DNA from: Kitasatospora humi
GTDB lineage: Bacteria > Actinomycetota > Actinomycetes > Streptomycetales > Streptomycetaceae
Reading direction: 5' to 3'
Assembly (NCBI RefSeq): GCF_020907985.1
Contig: NZ_JAJJPA010000007.1
Span: 1-64,000, forward strand
DNA: 64,000 nt
In this document: positions 40,989-50,392 of the stretch, in pieces
How positions within the stretch are numbered: position 1 is the first letter of the stretch
How the letters are laid out: every line of letters starts with the position of its first letter
Made by a program: the position numbers and the translations under genes
Notes under the pieces: generated by a model
Databases searched by the model: none
Told to the model about the DNA's origin: nothing
What the model saw: only the letters and a program-made list of their open reading frames with translations

Positions 40989-41806
40989 CGGTTCCTCCCG
41001 AGCTCGGCCAGGCGCAGCGGCCTGGAGTCCGGCGGCGCGGCGTGCTTGGGCTGCCTGGGCAGCTGGGGGGTCGAGCCGGTACCGGACCGGGCGGCCAGGG
41101 TGATCGGCCGGCCCCGGGCAGCGCGCCGCGCGGGCGCCGCCGTCAGGTGGGCGAGCGCGGCCGGCCGCCCGGCGGCGGGCCGGTAGGCCTTCGAGCCGCG
41201 CTGCCGCCGGGTGCGGGTGTGCTGGCGACCCAGGTGGGCGAGGGCGCGCACGAGGAGCGCGAGCGCCATCAGGGCCGCGCACAGGCCGTAGCCCCACAGC
41301 ACCCACGCGTGCGCCTGGCGACCGGCCGTCAGTCCGTGTGCCAGCGCGACCGGCCAGCAGGCGTAGGCGGTCGAGTGCAGCACCCGCCACAGCCAGGGGC
41401 GGCGGCTGCCGGCGAACCGGCCGCGCAGCACGCCGGTGGCGGCCACCAGGACGAGCAGGTCGGCGGCGACCGTGCCCAGGCTCACCGCCAAGGCGGTGCC
41501 GCCGGTGAACGGGACGACCGCGGTCTGCGGACCGGCGTGCCGCTCCGCGACCTTGACGGCGACATGCGTGGCCAGGAAGCCGAGCGCCGCGACGGCGCTG
41601 GCCCGGTGCACCGACTGGACGGCCACCCGCAGCCGGGCGGTGAGCACCAGGCGGTCGGTGGCGGCGAGGCCGCACACCACCACGGCGGTCAGCGACAGCA
41701 GGGTGAACACGCCGGCGAAGTAGTCCAGGAACGCCATCGTCCGGTCGGCCACTGCGGCCGACGCGCTGCCGAGGGAGGCCGCGGCGTCTGGGGCGAAGCT
41801 GGACAT
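40985..41806 (-). CDS. Ferric reductase-like transmembrane protein (cytochrome b type)
   Basis: 273 aa with about six hydrophobic helices in the first 195 residues and a basic, Pro/Ala-rich cytoplasmic tail. His residues in helices (SVHRASAVAALGFLATHVAV and LHSTAYACWPVALAHGLTAG) are spaced as haem ligands in ferric-reductase/NOX-like domains. Coupled translationally to the NuoF-like gene, it suggests a small transmembrane electron-transfer unit. The final acceptor is unknown. ATG at 41804-41806. Confidence 0.82.
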   Translation of the reverse strand: MSSFAPDAAASLGSASAAVADRTMAFLDYFAGVFTLLSLTAVVVCGLAATDRLVLTARLRVAVQSVHRASAVAALGFLATHVAVKVAERHAGPQTAVVPFTGGTALAVSLGTVAADLLVLVAATGVLRGRFAGSRRPWLWRVLHSTAYACWPVALAHGLTAGRQAHAWVLWGYGLCAALMALALLVRALAHLGRQHTRTRRQRGSKAYRPAAGRPAALAHLTAAPARRAARGRPITLAARSGTGSTPQLPRQPKHAAPPDSRPLRLAELGRNR

Positions 41807-42331
41807 GGGGCACCTTCCGTGGGATCCGGCCGCACGACCGGCTGCGGCACCTCGGGGGGCGCAGCCGCCGACGCGGCACGAGAGGGCCCATTGTTAGCGG
41901 GTGTCCTGCCGGGGACAACGGCACGGGCGTACGACCGTCGACCGTAGGAGAGCGGTGCGGACACCCGGCTCCGCTGGAACAGCCGGGTGGAATCGAGTAC
42001 GACCGTCCGTAGGAGAGGCCGAGAGCCGCGTAACTGGCCTCACATCCCACCGGCCCGCGCTGCCACGCAAAGCCACCGGGCGAACCCGTTCCGTCATGCC
42101 CTTCGCCGGTCGGGGCCGACCCGGGCGGCCGCGCTGACGGGCCCGCCGGCCGGGGTCGGGACGCACGGCTCGCCCGGGCGCCGGAGTCACCGGAGGTCCG
42201 GCCTGACCAGGCACGCAAGCCGCTGGCCCGCGGCCGTGTGACGACCGGCGCGGGGCGGCCGGCGGTCCGATGTGTTCTTGGGCACCAGGGCCCGTCACCC
42301 GGTCACGGCGTGCGTATCATCTTCGCTCATT
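41807..42331 (+). promoter_or_regulatory. Divergent region with a possible leaderless kup promoter
   Basis: 525 bases with no supported gene. A -10-like tatcat at 42315-42320 lies 11 bases before the kup ATG, so transcription could begin at or next to the start codon. No good ribosome site precedes the ATG, in agreement. No clear -35 was found. Confidence 0.45.
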
Positions 42332-44314
42332 ATGCGTATAGAACTCGCCAAAGGCGCGCCCCACAGCTCTGGTGCCACCGAACCAGGCGGCGCGTCCGAC
42401 GGCAACACATCCCGCCGCCTCCGCCCCGGCATGGCAGCTCTGACTCTCGGTGCACTCGGAGTCGTTTTCGGTGACATCGGCACGAGTCCGCTGTACTCGA
42501 TCCAGACCGTCTTCACCGCCGACAACGGCGCGGTCGGGACGACTCCCGACCAGGTGTACGGCGTCATCTCGCTGGTGTTCTGGGCGATCACCCTGATCGT
42601 GTCGGTCAAGTACGTGACCTTCATCCTGCGCGCCGACAACGGCGGCGAGGGCGGCATCATGGCGCTGACCGCCCTCGTCCAGAAGCTCTCCTTCAAGTCG
42701 GTGCGCACCAAGGTGATCCTGGTGGCGCTCGGGATCTTCGGGGCATCGCTGTTCTACGGCGACGGGATGATCACGCCGGCGATCTCGGTGCTGTCGGCCG
42801 TCGAGGGGCTGAAGGTCTCGGCTCCGGGTCTGAGCGACTTCGTGATCCCGGTGACGATCGCGGTGCTGGTGGTCCTCTTCGCGCTGCAGCGCTACGGCAC
42901 CAATCTGGTCGGCAACCTGTTCGGCCCGATCATGACCGTCTGGTTCGTCGTCATCGGCGCCGCCGGCGCGTGCGAGGTGGTGAGCCACCCCGCGATCTTC
43001 AAGGCGCTGTCGCCGGTGTACGGCCTGCAGTTCATCGTGGACCACGGGATGGTCGCGTTCGTCGCGCTGGCCTCGGTCGTGCTGGCCGTGACCGGTGCCG
43101 AGGCGCTCTACGCGGACATGGGCCACTTCGGCCGGGCGCCGATCCACCGCGCCTGGTTCTTCCTGGTCTTCCCGACCCTGACGCTCAACTACCTCGGCCA
43201 GGGCTCGCTCATCCTGCGCTCGCCGTCGGCGATCGCGAACCCGTTCTTCCTGCTGATGCCCAGCTGGGCGCAGTTCCCGATGGTGATCCTGGCGACCGTC
43301 GCGACCGTCATCGCCTCGCAGGCGGTCATCTCCGGTGCGTTCAGCGTCACCCGGCAGGCGGTGCAGCTCGGCGTCCTCCCGCACCTGACGATCAGGCACA
43401 CCTCGGAGCACGAGGTCGGCCAGGTCTACGCGCCGATGATCAACTGGGGTCTGTTCGGCGCGGTCGTGGCCCTGGTGCTGGGCTTCGGCTCGTCCGCCGC
43501 GCTCGCTTCCGCGTACGGCGTGGCGGTCACCGCCACCTTCGTGCTCAACACCGTGCTCTTCCTGGCCGTGGGCCGCCTCATGATGGGCAAGCCGGTCTGG
43601 ATGATCGTGCTCGGCGCCGTCGTCTTCCTGACCACCGAGATCGCGTTCTTCGCGGCGAACCTCACCAAGGTCGTGCACGGTGGTTGGCTGCCGCTGCTGG
43701 TCGCGTTCACGGTCTTCACGATCCTCATCACCTGGCAGCGGGGACGGCAGATCGTCACCCCGAACCGGACGGCGCTGGAGGGTTCGCTGCGCGCGTTCGT
43801 CGACGAGGTCGACGCGATGGACCCGCCCGTGCACCGGGTCGACGGCACCGCGGTGTTCCTCAACGCCAACATCGAGACCACTCCGCTGGCGCTGCGAGCC
43901 AACGTCGAGCACAACCACACCCTGCACAAGAACGTGGTCATCCTGTCGGTCGTGGTGGAACGGGTGCCGCACATCCCCGAGGCGCAGCGCTGCGTCTTCG
44001 ACGACCTCGGCCACAGCGACGACGGCATCACGCACCTCACCGCGCGCTTCGGCTTCATGGACGACCCGAACATCCCCCAGGTCCTGCGGATCGCCGCGCA
44101 GCACCCGGAGGCGGGCCAGATCCACGGTCTGCAGGTGGACGAGGTCTCCTACTTCCTGTCGCGGATGACCATCATCAGGACCGACGCGCCGGGCATGCGG
44201 CGCTGGCGCAAGAAGCTCTTCCTGACCATCGCCAACAACACGAGCAGCCCCGTCGCGTACTTCGGGCTGCCCAGCGACCGGTGCGTCATCATGGGCGCCC
44301 AGGTCTCGGTGTGA
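42332..44314 (+). CDS. kup: Kup/HAK/KT-type potassium uptake permease
   Basis: 660 aa. The family motif FGDIGTSPLYSIQTVF opens helix 1, followed by the potassium-pathway segment GEGGIMALTALVQ and GASLFYGDGMITPAISVLSA. About 12 helices are followed by a C-terminal cytosolic region of about 150 residues. Kup takes up K+ by proton symport. The ATG at 42332 gives an N-terminus like that of other actinobacterial Kup; a GTG at 42272 is a longer, less likely start. No ribosome site is evident. Confidence 0.95.
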   Translation: MRIELAKGAPHSSGATEPGGASDGNTSRRLRPGMAALTLGALGVVFGDIGTSPLYSIQTVFTADNGAVGTTPDQVYGVISLVFWAITLIVSVKYVTFILRADNGGEGGIMALTALVQKLSFKSVRTKVILVALGIFGASLFYGDGMITPAISVLSAVEGLKVSAPGLSDFVIPVTIAVLVVLFALQRYGTNLVGNLFGPIMTVWFVVIGAAGACEVVSHPAIFKALSPVYGLQFIVDHGMVAFVALASVVLAVTGAEALYADMGHFGRAPIHRAWFFLVFPTLTLNYLGQGSLILRSPSAIANPFFLLMPSWAQFPMVILATVATVIASQAVISGAFSVTRQAVQLGVLPHLTIRHTSEHEVGQVYAPMINWGLFGAVVALVLGFGSSAALASAYGVAVTATFVLNTVLFLAVGRLMMGKPVWMIVLGAVVFLTTEIAFFAANLTKVVHGGWLPLLVAFTVFTILITWQRGRQIVTPNRTALEGSLRAFVDEVDAMDPPVHRVDGTAVFLNANIETTPLALRANVEHNHTLHKNVVILSVVVERVPHIPEAQRCVFDDLGHSDDGITHLTARFGFMDDPNIPQVLRIAAQHPEAGQIHGLQVDEVSYFLSRMTIIRTDAPGMRRWRKKLFLTIANNTSSPVAYFGLPSDRCVIMGAQVSV

Positions 44315-44323
44315 GGCAGTAGG

Positions 44324-44342
44324 ACCCGGCAGCGGGCCGGGT
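44324..44342 (+). terminator. Hairpin after kup
   Basis: 7-bp arms acccggc (44324-44330) and gccgggt (44336-44342), nine bases past the kup stop; no T-run. Confidence 0.55.
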
Positions 44343-45345
44343 GCCCCCGCCCTGGGATCCAGCACCCCGGACGCTGGTGGGGGCGGCGACCGGACCGGTT
44401 CCGGCCGGCGAGCACGGCCACCGGTACCGGACCGCGGTCCGTGGAGCACCCGGCACCGCGTCGGATGGCGGGCCGGGGTGCCGCGTCCTGACGCCGGGTC
44501 GGAGTGGTCTGCGAGCGGAGGCGGCCGTGCCCCGGTGCGGCCGCCGGTCAGCTCAGCCGGTGGGCACGGGGGCGGCCGGCCATCGCCCGGCGCGGCGCAG
44601 GCCCCCCGGGGGGCGGGCGGCCTGACCGCCCGTCAGTACCGCCAGGGGCGGACGCCGATCGTCCCGGTGACCGGGAGTCACCGGGGATCGAGGTGGGATG
44701 AGCCCACCAGGAACAGAATGCGGGGAGCCACTCATCCGCATCATCAGAATTTGACGCACAAATGTGCAACGGTGAGCTGTGCCTGATTACTCCAGCCCCG
44801 TCCGTAACATTCGATTTTCCTCTTGCGGCACCTACGGGCTGCCTGTAGCTTTCGTCGCGGGAAGCAAGGAGCTGCCGAGTGGGCGTGATCATCGCTCAGC
44901 GGCCTCGTCTCACGGTGCTTCGACATAGCTTTCGCCGTTCAGTGAAAAGCCGCCACGGGGCTCACTGCCGGAAATCAGCAGCATCGCGCGCTTCCTGAAA
45001 AGACCAAGGGACAGGGGGGCAGGGGGGTGCATTCCTTGTTGGCACGACTCCGGGAAAGTCATCGACTCGGGCACGTGGTTCGCAGTGCCATCGCAGGCGT
45101 GCCGGCGCGGTCGTGCGACGTTCTCCACGCAGAGTCCCCGAGGCCCGTGCTGCCGCCAGGGCGCGGGATATGAGCAGGTCGCGCCCCCGGTCGGCCGAGC
45201 CGACCGGACCGCGTCCACGGCCACTCGGCAATCTCGGCGGTTCCCGCGCACCGCTGGCCAGCCTCAGTTCCAGGCTTTTCGATCGGCGCGGCCGAGGCGC
45301 CGATCGGGTCCGATGAATCCGCTCGTAGGATAACGGGGTTCAGCA
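44343..45345 (+). promoter_or_regulatory. Long gene-free region upstream of the GH15/GMC operon
   Basis: About 1 kb without a credible gene. GC drops between about 44730 and 45000. A perfect palindrome gcacaaatgtgc lies at 44756-44767, directly after ttgac, and is a candidate operator. The promoter of the nine-gene operon should be here or just before 45346; I could not define it. Confidence 0.5.
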
Positions 45346-46770
45346 ATGACCGAGTCCACCAGCACGTCCGGCATGCCCGCCCGCACGAACCGGCCCGACG
45401 GAACTTCCCGGGCCCGGGCGGAGGTCCGGAAAAGCATTTCTCCGGGAGCGGTCGACCTCCCGTCGCTCGTTCCCATCATGTACACGTTCATGTTCCGGAA
45501 CATCGCCAGTGACGGCTTCGTTTTCAGCGACCCGCAGTCGCCGGGCGACATTTCCCGGGACTCGAAGCCGGGCTGCATCATCGCCGCCCCGTCCTTCCCG
45601 GCCGACACGCCCGGCATCGACGAGGACTACGTCTTCAACTGGGTGCGCGACGGAGCCATCACGGCCATGGAGGTGGCCAAGGCCGACCTGCCCACCCGCC
45701 CGGGCGGGACGGTGCAGACGCTCAACGACTACGTGCAGTTCGCCGACCTCTGCCACTCCAACGCCGTGCCGACCAAGGGTCACGCCTGTTTCAACATCGC
45801 CGGCGACGCCCGCCCGTGGACCGAGCAGAACGACGGTCCGGCCCTGCAGTCGATCACCATCCTGGCCGCCTACGACCAGCTCGACCTCGACACGCAGAAG
45901 CGGGCGGTCGAGCTGGTGAACTCGAACGTGGCCTACCTCCTCGACGTCTACCGGGACGCCACCACGAACCTGTGGGAGGAGCACAGCGGCTTCAGCTTCT
46001 TCGCCCGCGCCGCCCAGCTGCGCTGCTTCGAGGAGATCCAGGCCTCGACCGTCGTCGGGATCGACAAGCCGGTCGGGCTGCAGCCGGCCATCGACTGGCT
46101 GCGCCAGGCGCTCGCGGGCCACTGGGACGGGAGCAAGTACGTGAGCATGATGGCCGACCCCGGCGACGGGGCCCAGCCGTCACCGCAGAACCCGGTCGTC
46201 AGCGGTTACGACCCGAACATCGACATCGTCCAGTCGGCCGTTTACGGCGCCGTTCCCGTGACCGACACCAAGCTGCTGGCCACGGCGGCCCAGTTGCGCT
46301 CTCAGTGGGAGGAAGGCGGCATCGCCTGCTACCCGGTCAACAAGGCGGACCGGGAGCAGTTCGGCATCGGGCCGCTGTTCGGCCGCTACCCGGGCGACGT
46401 CTACGACGGTGACACCTCGCACCCGGTGCTCGGCGGTCACCCCTGGGCCCTGTCCACGTGCAACGTCGCCGAGCTGCACTACAGGCTGGCCGCCGAGATC
46501 AAGTCGAGCCGCAAGGTGCCGCTGGACGACCTGTCTGCGCCCTTCTTCGCCCAGTCCGGCATCGACGCGTCGACGGCCCCGGCGGCAGCCGCCGCCGCCC
46601 TGACGGCGACCGGTGACGCCATGGTGCGGGCCGTCGTCTACCACAGTGACAACTTGGAGCTCTCCGAGCAGTTCGACGGCACCAGCGGCTTCGAACGCAG
46701 TGTTCACAACCTGACCTGGAGCTACGCCGCCTACCTGTCCGCCATGCGCGCCCGGGCCGAGGCCGTATGA
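45346..46770 (+). CDS. Glycoside hydrolase family 15 (glucoamylase-like)
   Basis: 474 aa. The catalytic acid region NLWEEHSGFSFFARAAQ (Glu near 211) and base region ELSEQFDGTSGFERS (Glu near 440) match fungal-type GH15 glucoamylases, as do DEDYVFNWVRDGAITAMEV and GGHPWALSTCNVAELHY. The family removes glucose from the non-reducing end of alpha-glucans or alpha-glucosides with inversion. There is no signal peptide, so it probably acts inside the cell on an imported or endogenous glucoside. First gene of the operon, 81 bases before the GMC gene; only a weak ribosome site precedes the ATG. Confidence 0.9.
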   Translation: MTESTSTSGMPARTNRPDGTSRARAEVRKSISPGAVDLPSLVPIMYTFMFRNIASDGFVFSDPQSPGDISRDSKPGCIIAAPSFPADTPGIDEDYVFNWVRDGAITAMEVAKADLPTRPGGTVQTLNDYVQFADLCHSNAVPTKGHACFNIAGDARPWTEQNDGPALQSITILAAYDQLDLDTQKRAVELVNSNVAYLLDVYRDATTNLWEEHSGFSFFARAAQLRCFEEIQASTVVGIDKPVGLQPAIDWLRQALAGHWDGSKYVSMMADPGDGAQPSPQNPVVSGYDPNIDIVQSAVYGAVPVTDTKLLATAAQLRSQWEEGGIACYPVNKADREQFGIGPLFGRYPGDVYDGDTSHPVLGGHPWALSTCNVAELHYRLAAEIKSSRKVPLDDLSAPFFAQSGIDASTAPAAAAAALTATGDAMVRAVVYHSDNLELSEQFDGTSGFERSVHNLTWSYAAYLSAMRARAEAV

Positions 46771-46851
46771 CCCCGTGGCCGACCGACTCCCACCCCGACC
46801 ACCGCTCCGGTCCCGGCTGCGCCCGGGACCTGGCAGAGGAGTAACTGCCCG

Positions 46852-48777
46852 ATGTACGCGAAATTCCCCGACGGGGCGGCGAGGCGCACCGACCCCGCGG
46901 CGGCGGCCGAGGTGCTCTACGACGCCGTGATCGTCGGTGGCGGGATCGCCGGCGCCATCGTCGCCTCGCGGCTGGGAGAAGCCGGCAAGCGGGTGCTGAT
47001 CCTCGAAGCCGGTCCGGCCGAGGACCTCACCCTGCGGGGCTACGAGGCCTACCTCGACCGCTTCTACTCGGCGATCAGCAAGGACAACCAGGCCCCCTAC
47101 CCGGTCGTCGCCAACGCCCCGATGCCCCGCGGCACCGACGCCCGGCGCATCTTCCCGGGCGCGCCCGACGCCTCCGCCTACATCGTCCAGAACGGGCCCT
47201 TCGCCACCGACACCACCTACACGAGGGTCCTCGGCGGCACCACGATGCACTGGGAGGCCAAGACGCTGCGGATGCTGCCCGAGGACTTCCGGATGCGCAC
47301 GCTCTACGGCGAGGGGGCCGACTGGCCGCTCGGCTACGAGGACCTCGCGCCGTACTACACCGAGGCCGAACGCGAGATCGGTGTCTCCGCCGACGTGGAA
47401 GACCAGGCCTACCTCGGGATCACCTTCGACGAGGGCTACGTGTTCCCCATGAAGGGCCTGCCCCTGTCCTACCTGGACCGGATGGTGGCCGGGGACATCG
47501 ACGGGATGCCGGTCGAACTCGACGGGGAGAAGCGGGAGCTGCGGGTGCGGCCCTTCCCCCAGGGGCGGAACGGGATACCGAACCCGGCCTACGACGGCGG
47601 CAAGGGCTACGTGCCGCGGGGGGCCGTGAGCACGTACCAGGTCGAGGTGGGCGGGCGGTGCCAGGGCAACAACAACTGCGTGCCCATCTGCCCGGTGCAG
47701 GCGAAGTACAACGCCGGCAAGACCCTCGCCGCGGCCCTGCGGACCGGCCGGGTCGACCTGGTGGCCCAGGCGGTGGCCCACAAGGTGCACGTCGACGAGC
47801 GGACCGGGCGGGTGACCGAGATCGAGTACCGCCGCTACGACCGGCCCGACAGCCCCGGCTTCACCACCATGCGGGCCCGCGGTCGACTGTTCGTCCTGGC
47901 CGCCAACGCGGTGGAGAACCCCCGGCTGATGCTGGCCTCCGGCCTGCGAAGCTCCAGCGGCCTGATGGGGCGCAACTTCATGGACCACGCCTACCTGCTG
48001 GCGTGGGCCCTGCTACCCGAGGTGGCCGGCACCTTCCGCGGCACCAACTGCACCGGCGGCATCACCGACCTGCGCGGGGGCCGCTTCCGCCGCCGCCAGG
48101 CGGCGTTCAGCGTCGACATCCACAACGACGGCTGGGGTTGGGCCCGCGGGGCGCCGATGACCGACCTGATCGACCTGGTGGACGCCGGTGGTCGCTACGG
48201 CGAGTCCCTGCGCCAGGGCCTGGTGGACCGGGTGTCCCGCCAGTTGCAGTTGGCGTTCATGGTCGAGGTGCCGGCCGACCCGAGCAACCGGGTCACCGTG
48301 GACCCGGCCATCACCGACAGCCTGGGGAACATGCGGCCGATCCTCACGTACGACATCCCCGAGTACACGATGCGGGGGGTGGCCTACGCCCGGCAGCTGT
48401 CGAAACGGATCTTCGCCCGCCTCGGGGCCGAGGACCACACCGCGTACGATCCCGCCTTCTGGGGCTACGCCGTCCACACCGGCGAGGGGTACGAGATCCG
48501 CGGGGGCAACCACCTCGCCGGCACCCACGTGATGGGCCGCGACCCGTCGACCTCGGTGGTCAACGCGGATCAGCGGTGCTGGGACCACGAGAACCTCTAC
48601 CTGGTCGGCGGCGGCAGCATGCCCACCGTGGGCACCTCGAACGTGACGCTCACCGTCGCCGCCCTGTGCCTGCGCAGCGTCCGGGTCATGCTGGCCCAGC
48701 TCGCGTCCGAGACCGCTCCGATCCACCTGACCTCTCACGGCGCCGCCCGGGGCCGGTCCCCGGAGGTGGCCCAGTGA
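46852..48777 (+). CDS. GMC-family FAD oxidoreductase, large subunit
   Basis: 641 aa. The Rossmann motif AVIVGGGIAGAIVASRLGEA lies near residue 25. The C-terminal GMC domain has NHLAGTHVMGRDPSTSVVN (catalytic His near 557) and GTSNVTLTVAALCLR. A Cys-bearing loop GNNNCVPICPVQAKYNAGK near 272-290 is typical of gluconate/sorbitol/glucoside-3-dehydrogenase large subunits. It is presumably paired with the small subunit two genes on. It oxidises a sugar or cyclitol hydroxyl. No Tat signal is visible. Its stop overlaps the next start (GTGA). Confidence 0.92.
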   Translation: MYAKFPDGAARRTDPAAAAEVLYDAVIVGGGIAGAIVASRLGEAGKRVLILEAGPAEDLTLRGYEAYLDRFYSAISKDNQAPYPVVANAPMPRGTDARRIFPGAPDASAYIVQNGPFATDTTYTRVLGGTTMHWEAKTLRMLPEDFRMRTLYGEGADWPLGYEDLAPYYTEAEREIGVSADVEDQAYLGITFDEGYVFPMKGLPLSYLDRMVAGDIDGMPVELDGEKRELRVRPFPQGRNGIPNPAYDGGKGYVPRGAVSTYQVEVGGRCQGNNNCVPICPVQAKYNAGKTLAAALRTGRVDLVAQAVAHKVHVDERTGRVTEIEYRRYDRPDSPGFTTMRARGRLFVLAANAVENPRLMLASGLRSSSGLMGRNFMDHAYLLAWALLPEVAGTFRGTNCTGGITDLRGGRFRRRQAAFSVDIHNDGWGWARGAPMTDLIDLVDAGGRYGESLRQGLVDRVSRQLQLAFMVEVPADPSNRVTVDPAITDSLGNMRPILTYDIPEYTMRGVAYARQLSKRIFARLGAEDHTAYDPAFWGYAVHTGEGYEIRGGNHLAGTHVMGRDPSTSVVNADQRCWDHENLYLVGGGSMPTVGTSNVTLTVAALCLRSVRVMLAQLASETAPIHLTSHGAARGRSPEVAQ

Positions 48778-49886
48778 CCGCGTCGACCATCGACAACCGT
48801 GACGACCTGATCAGCTACCTGCACGCGGCGATGGCCCTGGAACACGCGACCATTCCCCCCTACCTGACCGCGTACTACTCCATACGCTCCGGCACCAACT
48901 CCGACGCCGCCCACATCATCCGGGTGGTCGCGGTGGAGGAGATGCTCCACCTGACCCTCGCCGCCAACGTGCTGAACGCCATCGGCGGCACACCCGACCT
49001 GACCCTGCCGGGCTTCGTGCCGACCTATCCGGCCTACCTCCCCGACGGGGAGGACGACTTCACCGTCGACCTGCGGCCGTTCTCCCCCGAAGCGGTGGAG
49101 ACGTTCTGCAGGATCGAGCGGCCGGGCGAGGCCCCCGGCGCCGGCTCACGACTGGTCCGCACCGCGGACCGCGCCAGGCCGGTCCTGGTCTCCAGCCCGA
49201 CGGTCGAGGGGATGCGCTTCTACAGCATCGGTGAGTTCTACGAGGAGATCATCGAAGGGCTGGAGAAGGTGGCGGCCGACGACCCCGGGCTCTTCTGCGG
49301 GGATCCGACCCTGCAGGTGGGCCCCGAGTACTTCTACTCCGGAGGCGGCACGGTGACCACCGTCCGCGACCTGGATTCCGCCCGGCGGGCGCTGCGCGCC
49401 ATCGCGGCCCAGGGCGAGGGCCTCGATTCGGGCGTCCACGACGCGGACGGGGAGCTGGCCCACTACTACCGGTTCCGGCAGCTGCAGCTCGGCCGCTACT
49501 ACCAGGTGGGCGACCGCCCCGACTCGCCCTCGGGGCCGCCGCTCGGCGTCAGCTGGGACGACGTGTACCGGCTGAAGGTGAGCGCCCGGCTGTCCGACTA
49601 CCCGGCGGGATCCGAACTCGCCCGCGCCGCCCGGGGGTTCAACGCCGACTACGGAGCCTTCCTGGCCCTGCTCACCAAGGCGTTCAACGGTAGGCCCGGC
49701 CTCCTGCAAGACGCCGTCTGGTACATGTTCCGCCTGCGCGACGGATTCAACCGGCTGGTCCGCAACCCGCTGCCGGGCAGTGGCGGCCTGAACGCCGCGC
49801 CGACCTTCGAGGTCCCGACCGCGGTCGACTCCGGTCCGCACGCTCCTCGGACCGTCGGCGGGACGCCCCGGGCGGTGACGCGGTGA
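48774..49886 (+). CDS. Ferritin-like domain protein (VioB N-terminal-like, PF12902 type)
   Basis: 370 aa. Two metal-binding helices are visible: LISYLHAAMALEHATIPPYL and VVAVEEMLHLTLAANVLNAI (ExxH), the diiron pattern of the VioB-like ferritin domain; IGGTPDLTLPGFVP follows as usual. GTG start overlaps the GMC stop. It may protect the flavoenzyme or catalyse an oxidative step; the role is unknown. Its end overlaps the small-subunit gene by four bases. Confidence 0.85.
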   Translation: MTASTIDNRDDLISYLHAAMALEHATIPPYLTAYYSIRSGTNSDAAHIIRVVAVEEMLHLTLAANVLNAIGGTPDLTLPGFVPTYPAYLPDGEDDFTVDLRPFSPEAVETFCRIERPGEAPGAGSRLVRTADRARPVLVSSPTVEGMRFYSIGEFYEEIIEGLEKVAADDPGLFCGDPTLQVGPEYFYSGGGTVTTVRDLDSARRALRAIAAQGEGLDSGVHDADGELAHYYRFRQLQLGRYYQVGDRPDSPSGPPLGVSWDDVYRLKVSARLSDYPAGSELARAARGFNADYGAFLALLTKAFNGRPGLLQDAVWYMFRLRDGFNRLVRNPLPGSGGLNAAPTFEVPTAVDSGPHAPRTVGGTPRAVTR

Positions 49887-50392
49887 CCGACCAGTCGTTC
49901 GAGGAGTTCCTCCACCTGTCGGTCGACCTCACCGCCTTCGAGGAGACCGAACTGCTCGGCACGGGTCTGGCCCACCAGTACCTGGCCAAGGTGCGGGCCG
50001 CCTGCGGCGGCGAGGTCGTCTCCGCGCTCCTGGACGCCCACCGGGCGGCCCGGGCCGACGCGGCCGACGGTGTCGGAGGCCATGACCCGGCCGTGCTCGA
50101 CCGGGCCCTGCGCCACCGGATCTTCAGCGACGACCGGCTCGGCCCGGTGGCCCGCAATGTGATCAAGCTCTGGTACGCCGGGATGTGGTACGGCCTGCCA
50201 CCCGAGTGGACCGACTGTTACGGGGCCCGCACGGCCGCCGAGACCGCCACGGTCACCGCCGCCTCCTACCAGGAGGGGCTGCTGTGGCCGGCCATCGGGG
50301 CCAACCCTCCGGGGGCCAAGGCGCCCGGCTACGGCTCCTGGGCTCAGCCGCCCCGCATCGATGACCGCTACCTGCGAGGGGGAGCAAAATGA
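49883..50392 (+). CDS. Small subunit of a GMC-type dehydrogenase (FAD-sorbitol dehydrogenase/gluconate dehydrogenase subunit 3-like)
   Basis: 169 aa. FEEFLHLSVDLTAFEETELL and LGTGLAHQYLAKVRAACGG, then LGPVARNVIKLWYAGMWYGL, match the small subunits that accompany GMC dehydrogenases. In those complexes the small subunit is needed for folding and export. No twin-arginine signal is seen here, so a cytoplasmic complex is likely. GTG start at 49883; overlaps on both sides by four bases. Confidence 0.83.
   Translation: MTDQSFEEFLHLSVDLTAFEETELLGTGLAHQYLAKVRAACGGEVVSALLDAHRAARADAADGVGGHDPAVLDRALRHRIFSDDRLGPVARNVIKLWYAGMWYGLPPEWTDCYGARTAAETATVTAASYQEGLLWPAIGANPPGAKAPGYGSWAQPPRIDDRYLRGGAK

Noticed and set aside
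41807..42331. A c-di-AMP or potassium-sensing riboswitch before kup
   Set aside because: I could not find the conserved core sequences of such riboswitches; a -10-like element close to the ATG also argues against a long leader.
42317..44449. A 710-codon minus-strand frame opposite kup
   Set aside because: Arg/His/Asp-rich shadow of a membrane protein gene with strong third-position GC; kup is unambiguous on the plus strand.
44343..45345. Several short frames of about 60-113 codons before the GH15 gene
   Set aside because: No domain, no ribosome site, composition unlike neighbours; treated as a regulatory stretch.
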